Source: Pseudomonas fluorescens (GTDB lineage Bacteria > Pseudomonadota > Gammaproteobacteria > Pseudomonadales > Pseudomonadaceae). Taken from it: 64,000 bases of DNA. Under the pieces are notes generated by a model that did no database searches, was not told the origin of the DNA, and saw only the letters and a program-made list of their open reading frames with translations. The stretch is taken from contig NZ_KZ478008.1 in NCBI RefSeq assembly GCF_002837185.1, positions 19,734 through 83,733 on the forward strand, read 5' to 3'. Position numbers and translations under genes: made by a program. Below are positions 21,901-29,300 of the stretch, piece after piece; the first letter of the stretch is position 1, and the number at the start of each line of letters is the position of its first letter.

Positions 21901-24900
21901 GTTTGCAGAGAGGAACCCATCAGCGCTTGCAACTCACCCGAGGCGTAGCCGCTGACCATCTGGTTCAAGTCAGCCAAATGCCTGCTCCCTCCCCGATAGT
22001 TTCTGACGTATTCATACGCGGGCTTGAACGCCTCGCGGGGGAACTTTGACCAGTCCAGCGACAGGCCGGCCCACAGCTTTTCATACCCGTCATACAGGCG
22101 CTCAGGCAGTGCGCGAATGCTGGTATTGGTCAGGTCCAGGCGCTCCAGCTGGGTAAAACCTTCAACGTAGGCAGGCCACTGCGACAGCGTATGAGGCGCG
22201 TCAAACTGCAATTTTTTCAACTTTACCAACGCGGACAAATCGAGTTTATTGAGTGCGGTAGGGGAAAACCCGGTGCAATGAATATGCAGTTCCTCAAGCG
22301 CAGTCAGTGCATTGAGTTTTGAGGAAAAGTCCGCAGCCAACGTCCCCGCATCGGCCTTGAACGTCAGGCTTTTGAGTTTCGGCATCGCGCTCACGGCCAC
22401 GGGCACCGTTGTCAGAGACGGCCTGCCGAGCAGGCTTGAGTTCCATACGCGGCCGTTTTCACCAATGGACAGGGTTTCAACGTCAGGAAAGCGCGCAAGA
22501 AAACTATCGGCATTGGCATCGTTCATACCGCGCCCACCCACCGACAATTCACGGATATGGGGAAAATCAGTGGTCAGGGGCGGCAGAGGCTCATTGATCA
22601 TAATGGCCAGACGATCGGAAAAGCTCACTTCCCCAGCCAGCGCTGCGCGCCCCCACAGCGCCTTGAACATCTGCGCCACTTGAGTTTTGTGCCGATACGC
22701 CGAGCTGTCGGGTGTGCCACTGAATGGATCAGCCGCCACCGGGGGCTGGCCTACCCATTGGTCGAGTGCCGAGGCAAACGCTGCGTATTCGCGCCCGCGG
22801 TTTTGCAGAAGGGTGAGTATGGCGCTGTCGGTCTTGCTCTGTTGCAACTGCCGAATATAACCCGTGGCTTGTTCATCGCTCAGCTCCGGATAAAGCGCTC
22901 TCGCTCGCGCCGCAAGGTTGGCTCTCAGGCCTGGACTACGCCCACTGGCGTAATACCCCACCTGCTTGTCATTGATCCGCACAGGCGGCTTGAACCACTG
23001 CCGTTGCGGCTCCAGCAATTGCGCTGTTTCACTGCGATGAAGGTCGGCAGCCTCGATGATTTTTTCTTGCAGTTGCGCGCTCTGACCTACGTGCGGTACA
23101 CCCAGCGCCTGCCGCGCCTCATCGGGCATGGAGTGCATCAACGAAGCATAAAAATTATCGCCCTGTGTGGGCAGACTATTGAGTTCCTCGCCTCGCTCAT
23201 TGAACGCCTGGAAGCGCGGGCCTTTTTTCACCAGATACCTCTTGTCTCGTGCCGAGTCACTGCCGATGCTGTCCAGCAAGGGGCCGCTACCACTGTCTTC
23301 GCGAATCTCCAGGCGCAACGTTTGCGGCCAACCCGGTAGCTTTTCCAGGGTATGCAACGCCAACCGGCGACTGTCCCTCAAGGCCATGGTTTCGCTGCGC
23401 AACCCGGCATACGCGCGGGTCTGGCGGCCTTGCCGGGCGTACCAGCGGGCCTCCTCCAGCAGGGTCAACGGCACCCGGCCGGTGGCGTGCAGTTGCTCAA
23501 GGTCATCGGGGCGGGCATCGGCCAGCACGTCTTGGGCGCCAGCCTCGCTGAGCCCCGGACAGACACGCTGCAGCCGGCTAACCTGGCTGTCCACCGGCTC
23601 GGTGCCGGCGTAGAGGCTGTCGAAAATGGCGGCTTTGCGGGCCTGGGCAAAGTCGGCGAGTTGCTTGCCAAGCTCTTGCGGCCTCAAGTCACGCACGCGC
23701 GCGCTCTCTCTGCCCAGCAGGTAGTTCACTTGCGGCTCCTCCAATGCCGCCAGAATGACCGCCGGCAATCGCCCGCCCAGGACATCGGCGCGGGTAATCT
23801 GGATCGGCGTCTTGGCAACCGCGCCACGCGGCGCGTGCTCGGAACCGTACTTCAACGAGTCACCGGAGAGCTCTGCCCCCTTGAACACCTCAAGCACACG
23901 CCCTTTTGGCCAGCGGGGCATTTGGGCCACCAGCGGCAACGCAAACAGATAACGCTCATCGATCGGCTGGCTGCCTCGCAGTTGTTCGATCACCTGGCCG
24001 CTGTCTGCGTCGGCCTTGAACAGGCGCATGGCATCCGTCAGTTCGGGAGGCGGTGCCGCGTGGTCCATGTGCATCTTGCGCAGGGCGTTGTCGCTGACGC
24101 CGCTCACATCCGCCACCTTGATCAGCTCGGTATCGGAAAAGCCCTCGGTGGTATGGCCCATGCGCCGCAACAGCGTCAGGCGGTCCCACTCCAGCGGCCG
24201 CTCCAGGCTATGGCGCCAGGCGCCACGGTTGTTACTGTGCAGCACCGGCTGGTAGGCGTCGGCATTGGTCGGGTGCTTGATCCGCCAGCGCTGGATCGAC
24301 TCATCAAACACCTGCTCGTAGAGCTGACCGCCCTGGCGCATATAGGTCTTGCCATTGAGCGTGTATTGCCCCAGCGCGTTGGGGGCCGTGCCGGCATCCA
24401 GCGTGTCGGGGCTTTGATAGCCCGTCAGGTCCGGCTTCCACAGGCGGGTTTCACCATTGGGCAGGGTGACGGGGCTCAGGTTTTCGAGCACCGGCACCGC
24501 GTTGGCGGCCCTGAACCGGCTCACCGCCGTCCCCACACCCGCCATCAGCGCAATCTGGGCCAGGTTTTCAGCCACATCGATCAGGTGTTCCTTGGCTGCG
24601 AGCTTGTCGCCCTCGGCCCACTCGATCGAGCCTGCCACCGTCTCGGAGAGCAATTGCTCGGCCATCACCGCCAGCATGACCTCGCCCAGCACCGGCACAA
24701 ACATAGACACCAGGTTGAGCGCGAGCATGCCGACTTCCAGCAAGTGTGCCAGTTTGGCCTCCCGCGCCTTGACGTCGACGTCGGCAGTCGGCACTGCGTG
24801 GGCGCGGGCGTCGGCCAGCACCTTGTCGCGGTGCTTTTCATAGAGAAAGGGCCACAGGTCGAGCAGGCCGGAATAAGTACCACCGCTGCGAAACGGCATC

Positions 24901-26153
24901 ATGCTGCCAGGTGCAAGGTAAGGGTCGGCTACCGGCTCCATCTTTGCCGGTTTTGCAGGCGGCAGTTCTTTAATACGCAAGATCTTTGACAACCCGAGCA
25001 GGAATTCCACCGCCGATCGCCAAGGCGAGCTCAACGGATCAACGGGCGAGTCGGCAGACTTTTGCGTGAACTGGCTGAAGTAGCGCGGCCGCTGGTCATA
25101 AGCCACGAACTGGCTGAAAAACTGCTGATAGGGCGTTGGTGCAGGGTCGTCGGCGGCCATGCCCGCGCGGGCGGTGAACAGGCGTTTGAACTCGTCGCGC
25201 ATTTGTTGCTTGGTGTAGCGTTTGAGCGGATGCGCCGGGTCATGGGGGATATAGAGAATCAACGCGTCGCTGTGCTGATCGCCGATTGCAAAATAGACGC
25301 AGCCGGTCAGTCTTTTCCCCATCAGGCTCATGTCGAGCAACCAGACCTTTTTGTTGCCGAGCGTGGGATAAAGGCTGCCATTGATCACCGAGACAATCAT
25401 GGCGTGATCCGCCACCTCGATATCCCCGGTCGCTACGGCGTAGTCGGCGGCGGCCTGCAGGGTTGCCTTCTGACTGGCGATAAAGTGTTGGCGCAGGGGC
25501 GGTATCGGGCTGGCGTCGACCGGTGCAAAGAACGCCTTCAGGTAAATCTGATACTGCGCCCCGATATCGAGGCTGCGGCATAACGTCATGAACTGGCTGA
25601 CCGTCAGGTTGACCGTCGTCGGCTCATAGTTGCCGGCGGTGGCGGTTTCCAGCACATAACCCGAGGTGTTGTGGTAAGCACCCGCTTCGCACTCCCAGGC
25701 TTCAAAGTTATGCAAGGCGGCTTGCAGCATCGATAACTTGAGGAGTTCGAAAGACGCCACTTCCACTTCCAGCACACTGACCGCCAGCGCGCGCCGCAGG
25801 CACAGGAAGGTCTTGTCGACATCGACTTCTACCTGGTGCTGGTCTTTCAAGGCTTTGACCAGCAACGGCCTGGCGAATGCATCGACGTCCAGGAACGTCG
25901 ACATCGTGCTGTCCAATTGGACCTGGGCGGCCGCGCTGGCCTTGACGCTCGCATTGACGGCCTTGCGGTGTGCCGGCGAAAACTTTTTGTATTCCTGCGG
26001 CAACACCGACGGGGTGTTTTCAAGCGCTGACCTGCGGGCAGGTGTCGCGTCCACCAGCCATTGGGGCACGGTCTTTTCAATAAACTCGCGATGAATACTT
26101 CGGGTGGCAGCGGGTGGTTTTCCAGCGGCGCAAAGGGGCGGTGAATCAGTCAT
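18933..26153 (-). CDS. Giant leucine-rich-repeat protein with C-terminal NEL-type E3 ubiquitin ligase domain
   Basis: A 2406-aa protein with no signal peptide. The N-terminal region (about 30-400) matches the DUF6543 / dermonecrotic-toxin-like family of Pseudomonas, for example LHNFEAWECEAGAY and FMTLCRSLDIGAQYQIYL. A hydrophobic stretch lies near 475-510 (MLALNLVSMFVPVLGEVMLA). Three separate leucine-rich-repeat modules follow near 1190-1400, 1530-1690 and 1865-2040 (LTRLDLANNGL, LELLDLGNNSL, LRRLDLSHNSL). An acidic Ser/Asp linker occupies about 2055-2085. The NEL domain (about 2095-2380) carries THSTCIDGRILSFSEVEV; Cys2183 and Asp2185 fit the CxD active site of IpaH/SspH ligases. These enzymes attach ubiquitin to host proteins chosen by the LRR. 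The ATG at 26153 has GGAG 8 nt upstream. Divergent from the third giant gene. No secretion genes are nearby. Confidence 0.85.
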   Translation of the reverse strand: MTDSPPLCAAGKPPAATRSIHREFIEKTVPQWLVDATPARRSALENTPSVLPQEYKKFSPAHRKAVNASVKASAAAQVQLDSTMSTFLDVDAFARPLLVKALKDQHQVEVDVDKTFLCLRRALAVSVLEVEVASFELLKLSMLQAALHNFEAWECEAGAYHNTSGYVLETATAGNYEPTTVNLTVSQFMTLCRSLDIGAQYQIYLKAFFAPVDASPIPPLRQHFIASQKATLQAAADYAVATGDIEVADHAMIVSVINGSLYPTLGNKKVWLLDMSLMGKRLTGCVYFAIGDQHSDALILYIPHDPAHPLKRYTKQQMRDEFKRLFTARAGMAADDPAPTPYQQFFSQFVAYDQRPRYFSQFTQKSADSPVDPLSSPWRSAVEFLLGLSKILRIKELPPAKPAKMEPVADPYLAPGSMMPFRSGGTYSGLLDLWPFLYEKHRDKVLADARAHAVPTADVDVKAREAKLAHLLEVGMLALNLVSMFVPVLGEVMLAVMAEQLLSETVAGSIEWAEGDKLAAKEHLIDVAENLAQIALMAGVGTAVSRFRAANAVPVLENLSPVTLPNGETRLWKPDLTGYQSPDTLDAGTAPNALGQYTLNGKTYMRQGGQLYEQVFDESIQRWRIKHPTNADAYQPVLHSNNRGAWRHSLERPLEWDRLTLLRRMGHTTEGFSDTELIKVADVSGVSDNALRKMHMDHAAPPPELTDAMRLFKADADSGQVIEQLRGSQPIDERYLFALPLVAQMPRWPKGRVLEVFKGAELSGDSLKYGSEHAPRGAVAKTPIQITRADVLGGRLPAVILAALEEPQVNYLLGRESARVRDLRPQELGKQLADFAQARKAAIFDSLYAGTEPVDSQVSRLQRVCPGLSEAGAQDVLADARPDDLEQLHATGRVPLTLLEEARWYARQGRQTRAYAGLRSETMALRDSRRLALHTLEKLPGWPQTLRLEIREDSGSGPLLDSIGSDSARDKRYLVKKGPRFQAFNERGEELNSLPTQGDNFYASLMHSMPDEARQALGVPHVGQSAQLQEKIIEAADLHRSETAQLLEPQRQWFKPPVRINDKQVGYYASGRSPGLRANLAARARALYPELSDEQATGYIRQLQQSKTDSAILTLLQNRGREYAAFASALDQWVGQPPVAADPFSGTPDSSAYRHKTQVAQMFKALWGRAALAGEVSFSDRLAIMINEPLPPLTTDFPHIRELSVGGRGMNDANADSFLARFPDVETLSIGENGRVWNSSLLGRPSLTTVPVAVSAMPKLKSLTFKADAGTLAADFSSKLNALTALEELHIHCTGFSPTALNKLDLSALVKLKKLQFDAPHTLSQWPAYVEGFTQLERLDLTNTSIRALPERLYDGYEKLWAGLSLDWSKFPREAFKPAYEYVRNYRGGSRHLADLNQMVSGYASGELQALMGSSLQTTALSENIMATWDTPETRFAAIEALGVEQSGLFGAFYGPATPELRFRSRLSPWQSGQNAEVISALETSWRGAVAQRYGGQADVSVFELPAQDVQVIAPLYPGKAVTLPALPAGTFSHVRTLRLGWSGESTAQTRSFIRAFSGTQTLELNGLGLSEIPIGADDLPNLTRLDLANNGLVATPAVQAQLNGLGSLELLDLGNNSLNGLDVSALTQLKVLNLRGTRLQGWPTGAETLPQLNWLDLRDNQIATLPSPVLANDALLMKVNLAGNRFSPTGEAALKSARQRVENAQGLPEGTLQRFEQEVVPAVFAPQETDQSMARYLLPLPEPVAGPQGVAGYAKRLQQLHPALTEEQALQRLAQLRKDGMSDAQIDVQLNSGYAQYASLTRQLNGWLYTRELHGPDVSVVAQERQMVAIKIRECWQGGLAAEPAAELSLHGLQADTLPALDLPFAHVQTLDLTGVRVSAHGADGFLNSFPALRRLVLGGNDLTAVPQAVARMDQLEQLELSANAISDPEPLYRQLGGARLRRLDLSHNSLSEFSTRAFSGLQTLDLSYNGITHWPDGALEATHLTSLNLSGNTLTMFPDRLLDGNHDPLVLGLDLTDNHRLSLNSFEQLRHYSDTHQGGGVAGFTRPDIDSRIAALESDSEADSSSGSSDDSDGDSDGDGGEPLEVIPDLTDETGDAAAQSWLVNTPAALAASRRQWWRQLAQESGHGPFFHLLSQLRYTHEYRYTRADLTRRVWDVIEVAAASAQQRRSLFQASKTHSTCIDGRILSFSEVEVLVFEARVLEGVPAHNLRLKGQRLLDLSRQLFRLDQVDLLAGANARGQDPAEARLEYRIGMTRGWPDRLELPGQPSYMAFGTPLSGAAVTAARASVLAAEASDGFYESLIAREYWLNYLRERYPDAFEALEQNAATRQGALEDEHSARELGTESQERYIVALNLLEIELGSARAQKLLELSRREVADLSAGRVATSPPGSGSPKPGPSSRP

Positions 26154-26364
26154 GGTGTCGCTCCGGGTAAAGGGGAGTGACAGAGCATCACGACGCTCAC
26201 CGCAATCGGTGGTGCATATGTGCCGGCGTGTTTTAGCGCTGCGCGTATCCCGTTACCGCGGCCATCACGACTGAATGGAGTTTGCTGTTGCGCACCGACC
26301 ATCGGTCCGCAGACCTGGCAACCCACCAATGCCGGGTTATCTACAGAAAAAAAGGAAATTCGTC
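26154..26364. promoter_or_regulatory. 211-bp divergent promoter region between two giant toxin-like genes
   Basis: Both flanking genes start outward from this gap, so it must hold two promoters, possibly with shared control. I read both strands for a hrp box (GGAACC, 15-16 nt, CCAC) and saw none. AAAGGAAA at 26350-26357 is the ribosome-binding site for the plus-strand gene. No clear -35/-10 pair could be assigned. Confidence 0.55.
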
Positions 26365-29300
26365 ATGCCCATTCAACTCATGGCCCTGAGCCAGTTGCCC
26401 AGCCAAGCCATCCATGCCCATTTCGCCACTCGCCCGCGCCTATTTTCAGTGTTGTTCAAGGCGCTGCGCACGGGCCTTCTGGAACACTACCCGGATCTGA
26501 AACCGGACCTGCTCACGCTCAAGCTGGCCAGCCCCACCGTGACCGGCAGTTATGCGTTCCCGCTGCTGGTGAACGTCGCCATAGCGCATGTGCTCAACCC
26601 TCAGCTGCTGGACCTGCAACCCCGCGGCGAAATGCCGTACTACCTCTCGCCCGCACCCGGAAGCGGCCTGGCCGACATCGACATGCAGGTGGTTGCGCGC
26701 ATCATCGACGAGTTACCCGGCTCGCTTTACCTGCATTGGCAACAGGACCTGGCGGACTACTGGAGCGCCCTCGACAGCCACGGCAGCAGCCGCTGGCAAT
26801 GGCTTGGCGAGTTTCTCCAAGGGCAAATGAGCGCAGCCGCCACGCGCCCCTCCACCTTGAGCGACGCCCAACGGGACATGCTGGCAACCGCCGCCACCTG
26901 GCCCGTAAGCCGGGAACGCCTGCCCCGCTCCACGCCCGCCACGTATGCCTATTTCATTGAGACCACGCTGTCCAGAGGCGGAAACGAACAACGCCTGCTG
27001 ACCCCAGACCTGCTGCTGGTACGCGACAGGCAGGTGCTGCTGTGCAGCGTGTCCGGCGCTGTCGAGTCGTTTGATTGCCTGGATGCCTTTGGTGAAACCT
27101 GGGGCACGCGGATGCAGGCCCGGTTCCAGTTCGACAGCCTCACTTGGCGGCGCAATGAACCCGACGGCAACGTGTTCGAACAACAGGCCGGGCTGATTCT
27201 CAACCAGCAACTGGAGGACCTGGCGAGCGTGTCATTTCAAGGTCAAGGCGAAGAAGTGCTCACGCGTACCCTGGATAAACTCACCGACCCCGCTGTGCTT
27301 TTTACCCAACTGCCCGTGGCACCGGCGGCGCAGTTGCAAGAGATCGATCACCAACTGCCCGGATGGCTCAAGCAAGCCAAGGCCGATGACCGTTTTGCCT
27401 ACCACCGCCATCTGCAAGATATGGCGCAGGTGTTGAAAAACAACCAGGGCCGCTCATTCAACGAGGGCATTGAAAACATCCACACCTTCAGCCGCGACGC
27501 ATTGCGCAAGCAGATGCACACCGACCATGGGGATTACGACCCCGATGACCTGATGCTGGACTTCGCCGTAGCAGCCGGTTATCCAGGCACCACCGGCATT
27601 ATCGACCATGTGCGTCTGTCACTGACGGAACTGGCCTTGAAGAATCTCGCCGGCAAGCCCAAAGGCACACTGACGCTGTCCTCCAAAAGCACCGCGACGC
27701 TTCCCGCCTGGCTGAGCGAAGACTACCTGTTGGGCAGCCACGGCTTGATCCAGCGCGTCGACATTGGCACCAGCTACCCAGAGAAGATCAAGGAGTTGCT
27801 GCTGTCCGACACGGTAGAGGCGCGCCGACGAGAACACCTGTTTACCACAGAACTCAAGGTCCACCTGCCGATGCTCGCGCTGGAATATGCGATCAGGCAG
27901 CAATACGGCGTTACCACCACCGGCTATCGGTATGTAAAAGCCTTGATGAGCGAAAACCCGGCAGACAGAGTCGTTGACGATCAGGAGATCGTGCTGCGCC
28001 CTCTGGCCCTGTGCCGCAAGACCGGTGCCGCGCCGGACACTGTGAACAATTTCTTCATCATCGAACCCCGCGACGTAGGCACCGGCCCGCACCTGCTGTA
28101 TCGACCGTTGTATACCGATGCCCTGTATCAATACCCGACACGCCAGGCCTTGCTCAATGCGCTGGCCGCCCCCGGAGAGTTGCAGACCAGTGTACTGACC
28201 TGGCTGAGCGACAGGGCACGGCCGGTCTACGACCACGGCGGCTTCACCGAGCCGCACATCATTCGCTTTCTGCCCGGGGATGAATTCGCCCCGCCTGAAC
28301 AGCCCCTGCCCGCGTCGCTGGCCGTCGATGAAGGTGCCGAAGAGTGGCTGCAGTCGCAGATCAACGGCCAACTGCCTAACCACCTGTTCGGCAGCACCGC
28401 ACGGGCGCTGGTGGACCTGGCGGATCGCGCGTCGGTGTCCAACAGCGAAAGCCGCTGGGCCATTGTGATGGAAGGCGCCTGGTTGCTGTTCAACACCTTG
28501 TTGTTGCCCCTGGCACGCGGCCCGGCCATGTTGAGCGGTTGGCTGCTGGTGTTGGTCAGCAGCCTGGAACAGGATCTGGCGGGTCTGCAAAGCACGGACC
28601 CAACCACGCGCGAGCTGGCGCTGATCGATCTGCTGCTCAATACCGCGATGGTGCTGTTGCACGTCGCTACGCCAGCACACCGTCCCCAACAAGCCCTGGC
28701 AGAACTCGCCCCGCCAGACAACGCCCTGCACTTGTCATCCTGGCGCCGCCCTGCGGGCCAGCCGCCTCAGGCTGGCGTGCCGCTGGTTCGCCATGGCCCG
28801 GTGGCGCTGCCCGGCGAGCCGCCGGCGACCGGCCACACGGCCCTGGACTTCAGCCGCTCGATTGCCACCCCGCAGGCCGGCGCGAGGCTGCTCAAAGCGT
28901 TACTCGATGTGCACGTGCCCTGGCCTGAAACCTTGCCGCCGCCGGAGGCCAGTGGTGCGCTCAAAGGGTTGTATCGCATCGGCGCCACCTGGCACGCCAG
29001 CCTCGGCGGGCTGCTGTTCCAGGTCAGTGTGGTGCCAGGTTTCGCCGAGGTGTATCTGGTCGACCCAAAGCACCCGCTGCGCCCCGGGTTCAAGCTGGCC
29101 GGCGATGCACAAGGGCATTGGCGACTGGAGCGCAAGGCCAGGCTTGCGGGAGGCATGCCCAGGGAAAAACTGGATAAATGGCAGCGCGAACATCGCGATC
29201 AATTAAAGGCGCTGAAGAATGATCTGGACAGGCTCAACGCCGCGTTCCTGCCTTTTGCGATGTCCTCGATGTCGTTCGAAAGAGCACAGAGCTTTGCCCG

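Noticed and set aside
27619..28731. 370-aa minus-strand frame inside the third toxin gene
   Set aside because: Antisense shadow with no ribosome-binding site and Gln/Arg-rich composition.
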